64,000 bases of DNA. It comes from Madurella fahalii (Eukaryota > Ascomycota > Sordariomycetes > Sordariales). Below the pieces are notes generated by a model, which did no database searches, was not told the origin of the DNA, and saw nothing but the letters and a program-made list of their open reading frames with translations. The DNA is taken from contig CM056874.1 in the NCBI GenBank assembly GCA_029876055.1, positions 7,006,001 to 7,070,000 on the forward strand. The letters run 5' to 3'. Shown piece after piece: positions 12,857 to 24,496 of this stretch. Numbering within the stretch: the stretch's first letter is position 1; every line of letters begins with the position of its first letter. A program made the translations under genes and the position numbers.

Positions 12857-15800
12857 ATTGAGAGTTGGGATCTTGCACGGACGCTCACGGCGGCGCGCTG
12901 ATAACGGATGAGAACTGGCGACTCCACATCCGTAATTCAGGTCATCGGTCGCATTCGATCGAGAGCGGACGTCGCTGTCTCTTTCGGGGCCCGATTGGCG
13001 TTCCGGTGGCTCCGTCGTCGGCGCGCAGCGAGAGAGACGCTCGGTCGAACGAGCAGCAATGCGGCAAGCAGCGCAACAAGAGGACCAGTCGGCGGGATAG
13101 TGCGGACGTAGAGCGGGTTTTAGCCAACTCGCGAACAGGTTGGATCGCCCTGGTCCGCGAGGGCGAGCTAATTAGGGTGGTCCAGGTGCTAGCTTATGAA
13201 TCGAAGGGGTAACCCTGTTCCAAAAGACCCGGCGCCTGCCTTGATCAGGATCAGCCAGGACCTGCACGAATCTGACAGCACTTGATGGGGAACTCGTAGT
13301 GTGCGAGTCGCTAGGATTTCGCCGAAGGGGCTGGAGAGAGCCCGAGGCACTGCAGGTAGACGCGCCAAGTACCTTCCCCAGAGCTTAGATCGAGACTCTG
13401 GCCGGCCTACCGAAGGGCCAATCCTCCGGAACAACCGATGTCCCTACCCGCTCCCTCTCGGTAGATGAGGTATCGCGCGAGTATTTACGCGTGGTGATGG
13501 TCGAAATGATAGTTCTAGACAGATGTACTGCCTGTTGTCCGAGTTTGCATCAAGAGAAGTTATCCAGGGTATGGCTTGGAGATGCGCCGCGGCAGAAGGT
13601 CGGGTGCGATCAAGCATCGATATCCAAGATGCGGTTCATTTCCAGCGGTGGTGGATGGTGGGGAGCTCTTCCATTGCTCGGAAGCGGATCGAGGCGATGC
13701 GTAATTGGGGGGGCTGCTGCGTGTGCTAGACAGGGGCACAAGCAGACGGCAAGCATGACGGAGGGAGGGGTGAAGGGGCGTGGAATCAGAGAGCCTCCCC
13801 TGAACCTTTTGAACGGGCCCCCTGCTGTCCACGAGCTACCTAACCGCTCTGCAACATTTTCCCTGGCGATGTTTGCGCCCCGGCTTCTGACATGCCTGGA
13901 GCCACATGGTTTCTTTCCAAAGTAATACAGCCAACCGTTATCGCTTATCTGTGGTGTATGTTTCTCATCCTTCTTTTACCTTGTACCCCGATCCACGCAC
14001 GCAGATCCCAATGGCCTGGGTGTCTACGGATAGCAGCAGAGACCGGAATCCGGATTTCACACACCCTCACTTTGTCTTGGCGGCCTATATACAGTACCAT
14101 AGTACGCAGTACCTAGCGCGTGCAGCCCCACCACTATCGTACGCTGTATGTACGTGCGTAAAGTGGCTGGTACAGTACGTACAGTACATACCAACGTGCC
14201 GTCTGTCACTCTGCCTAGCGCCTATCACGTTGGGAGAATCGGAAAGGCCGCTGCCCGTGGTTGCTTGCATATCACATCACAGCATGGCCCGGGAACGTGG
14301 GGAGCTTTTACCGTGCCGCTTGCTTCGCGGGAAATGGGCAGGCCCGGGTAACGACACCTCGCCCACCCGATGGGGTATTTTCTAGAAGGCTAACCGCCCT
14401 TCTGACTGTTATCCTACACTTACACTAGCTATACTTAACATGAGCGGAGCTTTACCGAGTCGCCAACCCTGTGTGACTGGAGGCTTGCACGCCCGGTGCC
14501 TGGGCGCTGTCCACATCGGGTCAAGGGGCAAGGACACCGCTAACGTGGAATCGAACAACGGAACACCCAACCCCGGCAAATGAGAGATGCAGGAAGTGTG
14601 TGTTCTCGCACACCAACGATAAAAGCACCCGAGTTTCCTGTAATTGAAGGCGGGGATGACTATCCCGCATCTGCAGACAGTCTCCCCCCTCAATGCTTTG
14701 GCCTGGCTATTGTTGTGTGTCCTGACGCACCACCCTTAATATGAAACACATCACGAGCAGCTTCTCAAACGCCGCGCCATCGCGCCGGGCCGATGGGCAA
14801 TGGCCGGTAGTGTACTTATGAAACTGCCTCCTTGAAGCCTTTCTGGCAGGATACAAAGAGGGGCCTCGACATAGCGCGGCGCGAAAGACTGAACAGCAGG
14901 CCCTCCAAGTCCACTCGTGGGAATCCACTCACGACCTTTTGACCCTGGCTAGCTCCTAGGTTGCAGAAGGGATTTGGTCCGCGATTTCCCCGGGATGCAG
15001 CCATGCAGTCTCCCCAATGCAACCCCTTACCCGCAGTTCGTGCGGTGAACCCCGGTTGAGCACCTGTCATTTGATCGCTCGTCGTTGATCTTGGACAAGA
15101 AGCTCGGCTTGCCTGTGCAGATCGATACCGCAGCCGAGGGCAAGGTGCCGAGCCATTCCGTGCTGCGCCCGCAGCCTGCCGGACGAGTTACCACCTCCCT
15201 TGGATCCTTGGGCTGATGAGGAGCCGTCCAGCATGCGACACCGAGGCCTCACAAACGAGACCTGACGCCCTGTCGCTTGGAATGGCGGACCAACTGTCAG
15301 AGGAATCGCCAGTGCCACGCCATGGACCTGCCGATCCATGTCAATCACATGCTCCATATCCCGCGAGAAAACCAAGTAGAAGAGTGGGGTCGAGTCCTCA
15401 TCGAATCAAATGATGCCGAGGAACGGAAGGTGCTTGGTATTCGTGCATTTACCGCAGACCATTTTTCATGGGCGGCGAGCCAATTACCTCCCTCTTTCAG
15501 CTTGCGGTGTTGAGGGAAACGACAAGGCGAGAAATTCGACTGCCTGAAGGGCGGTGACCGAGCCAGGGGCCCCCGAGAAAAGCCGCAGCGCGGCCGGTCA
15601 GGGTTAACGGCCCGGGGTTATCCATGGGTTGCCGATGTTTTTCCCAAAATACGCACCGACACCGATCACACCGATCACATCTGCTAGTGTTTTCCAGAAG
15701 CCAGGTTTCCACTCGGCCGAGATGAGGGTTGAGGGCGGCGATCTCCGGGAGGTCATGCAAGACATGCCCAAAAAAGCAAGCAGGCGGAGGTCGGCGGTCG

Positions 15801-16766
15801 GCAGGCCCATCAGACAAAACCAGCCATGCGGTGCCGGCAGATGCAGGCACAAGGCTGATTCCACGATGCGATGAATTTAAGGTTGGAGATCACGGATCTG
15901 GATTCCCTTCTTCTGCTGCTTCATCGCACTTCCCAGGCCCGTTGTAGAAACAAGTCCGAGAGCCGCTGCGTCATTGCCGCCCTTGGGACGTGGGGAGGGC
16001 ACGAGGCCATGGACCGGAGCCGGGTGCCAAGCAACTCGCGCTGCTGGTGCTCCTCCTGTGGCTTCCACGCAGGGATCGCAGAAGCCCCACGCGTATTCGG
16101 ATCTCCTCGCAGACCCCATGTCTCAGATGCATGATTTTGCGATTTCGCGATTACAACGGCTATGATGAGATTGACGTCGTGGTCTGAGGATATGACCGAA
16201 GCCGCATTAGCGTAGATATAATACCTCAGTACCCCCGGAACGGGAAACGTCATGCAGCAGATATGCAAGAGTGTAGAGAAATTGAGTGTCTGCATGCATT
16301 TGCATGCAAGAGACGGGACGCACATATGTATCTCGAGAGGGGAAAGATTGCATCTACGTTCGCAGGAGAGAGAAAAGTTACCTGTAGTAAGTGTACAGTA
16401 GTGTTAGGAGGGGAGGGGGGAAACTGCCGGAGTTCAGTCCGGTCGAGCGAGTGCACGGTCGAGACAGGGGCGGGTAAACAACTGCGGTCGAGTCGCCCGA
16501 CCGCAAAGTTCCATTTCGGCGGGGCTGCAAGGGAGCTGCGGTGACCAGCCCGCAGGGACCCACTCTTGCTGCCTCCCGCCCCTCCAACAACAGTCGTCGG
16601 TCGAGAAACCAAGTCAAACGTCGACTGATCACTCAGCACCAAGTGGCAACCGTCACCAAATCCTTCATTCCAACTTGTATTCCATCCACGTTCTACACAC
16701 GAAAATCCCCCACCCAGGAATTATTGCGCAACGCCTCAAACCCAAGCCGCAAATCCCTTTGCCAAG
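12857..16766. other. 3.9 kb gene-free region between zinc-cluster factor and CIA2
   Basis: All open frames here are short, lack homology I recognise and have no linked exons. The region serves as the divergent upstream region of the transcription factor (minus) and CIA2 (plus). It contains a dense GTAC cluster at 14093-14188. Long leaders with upstream ORFs are likely on the factor side. Confidence 0.55.
14093..14188. repeat. GTAC-dense segment
   Basis: Nine GTAC tetranucleotides within about 95 bp, the last four almost in tandem (GGTACAGTACGTACAGTACA). Because GTAC is palindromic the cluster reads the same on both strands and can form small hairpins. Confidence 0.8.
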
Positions 16767-17542
16767 ATGGAGAACTCGGACCTCGAAAACGCCAACCCCA
16801 CAATCCTCAGCGTCTCGCAGCTCCCCAGCAGGAGGCGGAAGGGCCCCGCGGCGAGGCACGGGCCTGATTCTCAATGCGACAGCATCGTCTACCCCAAGCG
16901 CCCTTGGCCTTATGGCTCTAGCCCGTCATCCGACGAGGATGTCGACGAGGCCGACATTGTGGAGGAACCCATGGATGCACAAGACATCTACGGTAAGCAT
17001 CATGCTTCATGGCAACTACGGGGTAAACGTACCCCCCTCCCCCCCCGGGAGGGCTGGAGGTGTCTTGCCGTGCTCTGGTTTCTCGTTTCGTGGCCGTGGT
17101 CGCCTCTGTTACCCTATTCAAAGCCCACACCATAGGTTTGTGAGCACACAACTGACGTTTCACAGACCTCATCTCCACAATATCTGACCCAGAGCATCCT
17201 CATACGCTAGGTCAGCTATCCGTGGTGAGATTGCCAGACATCCACCTAAGTCCCTCGCCAGCCGAGCTGTCGGGTCCGGACTCCCTTGTCACCGTCCGGG
17301 TTGACCTCACCCCTACCATCAACCACTGCTCGCTAGCAACCATCATCGGTCTTGCAGTGCGGTGTAGACTTGAGCAGACATTACCCCCTAACTACCGCGT
17401 GGACGTTAGGATGAAGGCCGGCACCCACGCTCAAGATGACCAGGTCACCAAGCAGCTAGGCGACAAGGAGAGAGTGGCTGCTGCTCTGGAGAACGACACG
17501 CTCCAGCGCATGTTGGACAAGATGCTCGAGACATGTGCGTGA
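16767..17542 (+). CDS. CIA2: CIA2/MIP18-family cytosolic Fe-S assembly targeting factor
   Basis: Two exons, 16767-16992 and 17166-17542, encode 200 aa. The DUF59/MIP18 domain covers the C-terminal two thirds: DLISTISDPEHPHTLGQLSVV, then VDLTPTINHCSLATIIGLAVR, where the Cys in HCS is the reactive, conserved residue of the family. CIA2 works with CIA1 and MMS19 to insert Fe-S clusters into cytosolic and nuclear proteins such as DNA polymerases and helicases. The N-terminal 70 residues are basic then acidic (SSDEDVDEAD) and probably disordered. The single intron (173 nt) contains long C runs and joins Y-D-L-I in frame. It is divergent from the zinc-cluster factor across the 3.9 kb gene-free stretch. 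Confidence 0.92.
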
Positions 17543-20017
17543 GCTACACTCGAGCCGGAGCGCGGGGGCGTCTGCTCGCTTGGCTTTGTGAGGTAGCCGT
17601 GGCATGAAGGCAAAGCATCAGATTCCACGAGCAAAACACGGGACTTTCGTTGCGTAGTGCCTGTTCCCCAATGTGAAGGATGTTCTCCAACGGCCAGGAT
17701 TGGAGAAGACTCGTCATCAAGTGGCGAGCTGTGCTGCCCAAGACAAGACCAAAGCCTGGCCAGCCATGAGGAGCTCGGTAATTAAGGTGGGATTCAACTG
17801 CGATTGGTGGGACAACTTCGGTCTGAACTGTGTTTGCCCCGGGATGTCCGCCCACCCACTCGGGACGGTTCCCCAGGTCTCCTTTCCTCCCGCCCGTGGG
17901 AGGCACAGACAGAAACCTGCCTGCATACCAGGCCAGGGTTGATTCATACTGACAAGGCATTATGTGTAGTGTACAGCTCGTCTTGGTCCCACATACTGGG
18001 GCCGGGCTTCGTCGTTTGGCCAAGAATAGTCACTTGTCACTACCATAGCCCATGCAACACAATCGACCGAGAATCCCCGTACGGGTTCACATTACAACAC
18101 TTTTCATGGAGTTCCCGATAAGACAAAACGTCCTAATTGCACGTTTTGCGGCGATTTTGACGTCTCCACACGCAGTACGTGCGTAGATATCCTCATCCTG
18201 CAACCGAGCGCTTAATCACCACGTCTTAACCCCACGATCTCACGCAACCACACAGCATGCTCGACGATAATACTTTGGCGTTGCTCATCCCACATCCCGG
18301 TGATAGCGGTTAGACCCCCGCCATCCACCCGCCCTTCCCCCGGCGATCGTTCCGTCCCGCCTAGGCATCGAACAACCAGTCTATTTTAAGTGAGACACTT
18401 ACTGTTTCTCGTTGTTGATAAGGGCAGGGGTGATGTTATGGTTCCCTTGGTTTGGGTATTAACTAATTAATGCCTGGTTTGAGGTAGGCAGTCTCGACTC
18501 ACAGCGAGTGCCCGATGTTGATGTGCAAAGTACTGTAAAGATGCTCTAACGGCATCCGCTCAACTACGCTCTGTTGCCCGCCTATATTATGCAGCACGGG
18601 GCGGTCGCACCCAAGAGGATGCTGCCACATGGTTGAGTGTTTGAAGTGACGGCGAGTCCAATGTTCAAATCCTGCAGGCGTTGTTCGCCGTTGCCAACCA
18701 GCCGCGTGATGTTCCCTGACTCCGGGATGATTGACCAGTGCAACTCGTAACTAACGTTGCCCTCGGGTCCGGCTCCAATCACTTCCGATCAACGCCAACG
18801 TGAATGTCTCCGAATGGGGGTACAATATCTTACACGGCATGTCTAGTGTTGCCCAATAATGTGCTGCCATGATTAGGGTCCCCATTTGATACACAAAGAC
18901 GGGATGCCGGGAACACGGGGCAGGGGTTCGACTCCGAGTTCCCTTCCAGAACACCACGGGCTTACTTCGCTTAGCTAGGGCATGCAGACTAGAGTATGTA
19001 TAACAACCAAGGGGTCGGCCTGTGCATATCGCATTGTTCTAAGTAGATGGATTTGAGGGATGAGTGGGGAGAGCGGATGTGGGTTCCAATCGTTCTAGGC
19101 TTATTCTCTTGCACGAAAGACTCTTCTTAGCTTGACCTCCCTGACGACGGATAGCGCACGCAAGTGAACAATTGCAGTCCAATAACCCAGTCCGGCTGAA
19201 CTCGACGATATCCATCAGTAGCTACCAAACCCAAGAACAATCGCTGCAGACCAATGCATATACACCTTACTCACCTTCCTTTCTTCTCCTTAGCGTAGCA
19301 TGCCCAACCTATAGGCCCATCAGCCTGGGCAGGTAGGTGTCCACAACAAGTAACGTCGCATACCACGCCGTGCCCCATGCAACAACATCCGGGTCGTCCT
19401 CCTACCTATCTGGGGTTGGGACAATTACTTACTCTTCCCTCATTCTCACGGCCGAGTCCAGCTCGCTACACCAGACTTTCAAATGGAGACGATGGGTGTA
19501 TCATTATCATATGTGCCATGATCGGTCAAGGACGTCTATGATACCAGGTTACCTACCTACAAGTCCTGTGGCGGAGACCCGGTCTCCTTTGGTCTCGCGT
19601 ACTACACAACACACTGGGGTGAGAAGGTGTGTGACGAGCCGTGTAAGCACCATATACGAAAGGAAAGCAGGTATGTACTGTGCCAACCTGCTATGATACA
19701 CCACACCTGCATGCGGGGTGCTGGGAGACGTAGCATGCCTTACCATCGCGAAGTCATCTAACGTACGTATCCAACATCGCCTTGAGCACGCCCCCCCCCT
19801 TCCCCCCTTTTTATCCCCTTTGCTCTTCCAAAGCCGCTGAAAAGCGATACACGCATAGCAGAGAAATAAAACAAACCGGCTAACCGATTGCGTACAGCCA
19901 TGACCTCGGAGTCCAGAGTCCAGACACTCACGAAACGTACTAGGTGGGATGGGAAGAGCACACAGTATCATCCCTACCTGCGAATGGAACTTGGGACAGT
20001 GGGCATCCTCTACGCTC

Positions 20018-20057
<40 letters not shown>

Positions 20058-20297
20058 CCCTCATGACCTACTTCGACTACACGTAGCCGTAGAATCCGAT
20101 GCGCACAGATTTCCAGCCCAGCAGCAGGCCCAGGGAAAAAAAAACCACACCCCGAAAATTGATATTCACATCTAGGTAGGTAACACAACAACCCTTAGGG
20201 TGCCCCCTAAACACCCCAACGCCACACACACACATACGCACATATACACACGTCTCAATTTCTCCTTTTTTAGCGACCCCAAGCCCCCAAAACGGCC
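17543..20297. other. 2.8 kb gene-free region between CIA2 and SNU114 3' ends
   Basis: Lies between two convergent genes yet is unusually long. No ORF has coding character. It holds TACCTA-type short repeats (near 19400-19560 and 20173), an (AG)16 run and an AC-rich stretch at 20224-20250. Two sites with a tRNA-like B box (18663, 18927) do not fold as tRNAs. Confidence 0.5.
20021..20052 (+). repeat. (AG)16 microsatellite
   Basis: Perfect AG dinucleotide run of 32 bases in the intergenic region downstream of SNU114. Confidence 0.95.
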
Positions 20298-23200
20298 TCA
20301 CGCGTCCCCTAAAGTCCCACTCTCCACCAGACTCTGATAAAACTCGGGCTCCAAGAACTTGGCCACCGTCACATCCTCGCTCAGGCCCTTCCTCCGCCTA
20401 GTCTTGAGCACAAAGTCCCTGGCCGTGGCCTGCGGCGCGGCCATCTGCAGCGGCCGCGTGACCATCTCGCGGTCGAGGGGGTCGCCGGGGACGATGTTCC
20501 AGCGGTCAAACACGAGGCTGACCATGGCCTGGCCGGGCGTGTTGATGCGCAGGTCCGTCTCGAACCCGAACGAGTCGATGACGGGGAGGAGGCCGCTGAC
20601 GCGGTACAGCGGGGTGCCCGCGATGGGCCCGTCCGACAGCACGTGGCCGCGCCGGCGCGCCAGGATGTTGTAGACCATGCTGACCGAGTCCTGGGGCCCC
20701 GTCATCGACACCGAGTACATGGGCTCCATGAGCCGGGGGGAGGCCATGAGGAAGGAGCTGTAGCAGGCGCGCCGCGACGTGGGGATGATTTGCCCGCCTC
20801 CGCGGAAGATGGCCTCTTGTGCGAGGGAGACATCGATGAGTCGGAACTTTGTGTTTCGTATCGCTGCGAGGATTGGGTGAGCGGTTAGCTGTGATACCAC
20901 ACGGCATATGAGCAGGGATGGATCATGGGGTTCGTGGGCTGCGAGCATGAGTGAAGTCGCTGGCTTGAGTGGATGGCTGTGGACTGGCTTCGGGAGTGGT
21001 CCCCCCGCCCCCCCCCCCCCCCGGATGCTGTACGAGGATACACTTGCTCGACGGCCTCTCGACGGCCGCCTGGCTCTCCATTACACACACCACACAACGA
21101 CATGAGGGTGGACTCGGTGCCCGAAGCACGCTCATACCGATCTTACTTGCACTGGCAGCCGTCCAATCTCGCCCCATGTTCAGGATGTGCTACACACCGC
21201 CCGACGCACAACGATGAAAGGAGTTGGGAACTTACGTTCTTCACACAGCGGGCCTTCTCGCGTTGCCCAGCTAAATCCCTGGCGGATTGACTCCTTTACC
21301 GTGTTCAGCCGCTTCTTGTCAACCTAGAGTGATCTGTTAGCGATCCGATGGAATGAGACGGGCTGATTCGGTCGCCTGAGCGGCACAGATGACGGAGATT
21401 AGGCCATCTTCGACGCGGAGGTGGGGATCCGAAAACTCACCTCGCCTGGTAGGGTGTCGTCTTGCAGGATATTCGGGCCCATCTCGTCCGGACCGAAAGC
21501 CCAGATGCTCCTAGCTGCGAGCAGATCCCAACCATACTTCTCCTCGAAAAATTTGGCTATCTTGCGCGGGGGCTCACGTATCCTCACCGCCCCGGACTCA
21601 ATGTCTTTCGCGATGCCATCGTCTAGGGGTTCCGCCGCCATGGTAATGGTGTTCTTCTTGTTGGGCGTGATCGCATAGCATTTTGTGGCAGACATGTCCT
21701 GCACCGTCTCGCAAAACCGCACGACTGGGTCTGAAACCCTGACTTCCATATCGGCATATAGCCGGCGGAGGTCGTGCAGCACGCAGTCCATGTAGAGTTC
21801 GCCAGTGCCGAGAATGATGTGCTCGCCGGACTCCTCCACCTTGGTGGTAATCAAGGGGTAGCTCTTGTTGATTTTCCTGATACCGTCGAGCATCTTTGGT
21901 AGCTCGGACGGGTTGATAGGCTCAACTGCTACCTTGAGAACCGACTCGGTAAAGTGGGCCAGCGGCTTGAAGATGTAAGCGGCCTCGTCATCCTCGAACC
22001 GCTTGTCGACAATTGTGCCCGTCTTGACGATCGAGTTGTCAACACCGCCGAGGAGGACCCAGTTGCCTGCGGGCACACCGTCTGTTGGAATATTGTATCG
22101 AGTCTCGGCAATAAACACGTCTGAGATTCTAGCCGACGCCATGTCTTCTTCATCGTCGATAGAATAGCCTTCACCAAGTACCCGAACTTCTGTGCCTGGC
22201 CGCGCGATGCCGCTCATGACACGCCCAAAAGAGTAGAAACTCTTTGCGTCCACCGTGTTGAACAGCTTGGTGACGTAGATGACTAGCGGACCGTTTTGGT
22301 CACAACTCTTCATCGACTCTGCAACTTTAGTGTCGAGCGGACCAGTGTAGTAGTGCGTGAGCTTCTTCTCGGCAGCCTCGGCCGGTGAGGGAATATGTTG
22401 GCAGACCATATCCACAAACCCGGTTGATGGGCCTGCACTTCGAGTCAGTAATGTCGGCAGACACGAAGTCGACAATGGATGTACGTACCGAAAAACTGCT
22501 CGCAGGCCAGCTTCAGGAGGACCTTTGGATCTGCCTTGTACTGGGACGGCTTGAGACGAATCCCAAGCTTCTCTAGCGTCTCCTTTAGGTCCTCCGGATT
22601 CTGGCTGATCGTGTGCGAGTAAAGCTTGTATATCGGTTCCAGAATAAAGTTGATGAACGACCGTTTGGCCCCTTCCTCGACAGGTTTCCTCGTAAAGCTC
22701 CGTTTTCGGGGGTTGAAGTAGATATCGCCCCATAGACGCCGGGCGAACTCGTCAATGTTGACGCCGCCAAAGCTATCAGAGTACATCTTTGCAAACGACT
22801 TCAACATGAAGCACCAACCCATCGAGGTGCAAGCAAAGAGCACATTGCCTTTTTCGGGACTCACTCTTCTCTCCTCCCCCCGGCCGGGAATCGTGTTCTC
22901 GATGACTGTGTTGACTTCTTCAATGACGTGCTTGAGCTTGTAATAAGCGTCGTTGGGTGGCAGCTTGAGCTCGAGTATTAACCGGTCCATCTTGTTTACA
23001 ATGAGAGTAAGAGGGATATCTTCGAGGACTGCGTGTTTGATGATCTGCTCTGTGTTGATCTGGACACCCTCAACGACGTCGACCACAAGGCACACGCCGT
23101 CCACCAGTCTGAAGGCTGCGGCGACTTCGTCAACAAAGTCGACGTGGCCGGGGGTGTCGATGATGTTGAAGAGGTGCGATTTCCCCTTTGTGCCGGGGAG

Positions 23201-23988
23201 AACCAGGCTCATGGGCGAGGCCTTGACCGACAGTCCCCGGTCCCGCTCAAGCACGTGGACATCTGTATATCTGAGCTGCTCGTCGCGCTTCTTCCCCGTC
23301 CGCTTCTCCAGCCTATCTGTAATTGCATGCGTCTCCAGAACAAGCATGTCCATAAACGCCGTCTTTCCGTGGTGTAGATGGCCAGCCAGCGCGATGTTGC
23401 GAATCTGTTCTGGAAAGTTCATGAGATCGGTCATGAAGCTGCGGTCGAAAAATACGGGGGAAGGTCGGCCTCCTCAATGCTGAACTTCTTCTGCTCAACC
23501 GGGGCGATGATTGGCTGTGTCAAGGGTTGCGCATCCTCCTCTTGCACCAACGTCTCGACGCCCTCGCCGTACACTTGGGCAGCGGTCGGGTAATACTGCT
23601 TGTCTTCGTGAAGGACGACAGCGTTCGAAGGGCCTTCATCTGCAGCGGGCGTCAGTCGTCGTCCTTGGGCGCATTGCATACCAGGTGCTGTATACCATCG
23701 ATGTCCATCTGCTCCTCAACGGGAGCCTCTGGCGCCGCCTCAGGATAGTCGTCGTAGGCATAGTTGCCCACATCCACGCCATGTTCAGATTCCTCCTCGG
23801 AGGCTTCGGCTTCCTCTCCGCTGCGAGGGCAGTTATTAGCATGCGATTGGGATTTCGAGGGACGTGATGCGACGGAATTGCGGAGAGGGCAGGTTCGGAA
23901 TTGCTCAGGCAAGCTCCGGAAAAAAGGAAATCTTCGCGCGCAACACATACATGAAGTTTCCGAACTCGTCATATAAATCGTCGTCCAT
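20298..23988 (-). CDS. SNU114: SNU114, U5 snRNP EF-2-like GTPase (one-base frame break)
   Basis: Spliceosomal GTPase that controls U4/U6 unwinding and spliceosome disassembly. Exons (minus) 23988-23951, 23820-23696, 23639-22489, 22432-21441, 21323-21236, 20863-20298. All GTPase motifs are present: GHLHHGKT (G1), IIDTPGHVDF (G3), NKMD (G4). EF-2-like domains II-V follow, including YYTGPLDTKVAESMKSCD, GTGELYMDCVLHDLRRLYAD and EAIFRGGGQIIPTSRRACY. The N-terminus is acidic (EEEAEASEEE-like). The frame breaks between DLPP and FDRSFMTDLM at a five-C run on the coding strand (plus 23456-23460): one added base restores a continuous 986-aa protein whose spacing matches the human orthologue. No intron can explain it. 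I read this as a sequencing or assembly error in an essential gene. It is divergent from ERG10, 508 bp between starts. Confidence 0.93.
21001..21022 (+). repeat. C-run in SNU114 intron
   Basis: C6-G-C15 on the plus strand (G-rich on the coding strand) inside the last intron of SNU114 (21235-20864). Confidence 0.9.
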
Positions 23989-24496
23989 GTTTGCTGGCGG
24001 GATCTGTACTTGGCACTCGAATTCGTGACCGACTATCCGGGATGTCCCTCTTCAGTCGCGTCGTCGCGTGCCAGTGATGTAAGGCGCCCAAAAAATTACC
24101 AGCCTTGCTGAGTTGAGTCTGTGGCTGGGCGTCTGGGCGTCTGGGCGTCTCGGCGACTACTAGTACATGTGTAGTGGAACTAGCCACAAGCGAGGCGTTC
24201 AGTGCCCTTTTTCCTGATTACTGATAGGGCCGCCCTGCCTGCCGCGATCGGACGAAGGCCCTGCAGGCGATCCTGGCTCGGCGGTTGCCCCCGGAACAGT
24301 GCCGGGCATACTAAAGGTTAGGTCGTGTAAGTACCGTAGTCTAAGAAAAGGGGGAGGGGTGGCAAACATTATCTTATCGGGCAGCGAGTTGATTGTTCTT
24401 GGGACGAAATTCCCCCGCCTACACCGACAATCCCAAGCTCCCAACCAGTTCGTCTCAACAAATTGGCCTCCCTTTTTTGCACCAGAAACCGACAAG
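23989..24496. promoter_or_regulatory. Bidirectional SNU114/ERG10 intergenic promoter region
   Basis: The 508 bp between the two divergent start codons must carry both promoters. It includes a GGGCGTCT-type minisatellite (24125-24150). No individual factor site is claimed. Confidence 0.55.
24125..24150 (+). repeat. Octamer minisatellite CTGGGCGT x3
   Basis: Three perfect tandem copies of an 8-bp unit followed by a degenerate fourth (CTCGGCG) in the SNU114/ERG10 promoter region. Confidence 0.85.

Noticed and set aside
13491..13925. 144-aa plus-strand frame in the gene-free region
   Set aside because: No motif, no good splice partners, composition like noncoding DNA.
14545..14570. GGAATCGAAC on plus strand (T-loop of a minus-strand tRNA)
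   Set aside because: Four of five T-stem pairs form, but no acceptor, D or anticodon arms can be built upstream.
18660..18675. tRNA-like B box (GTTCAAATC) with an A-box-like TGGTTGAGTG upstream
   Set aside because: The flanks do not pair into a T-stem or acceptor stem.
18920..18935. GGTTCGACTCC resembling a tRNA T-loop
   Set aside because: T-stem pairing fails after two base pairs and no A box or anticodon arm lies at the right distance.
23440..23457. 17-nt intron to repair the SNU114 frame
   Set aside because: Far below the minimal fungal intron length and has no branch site.
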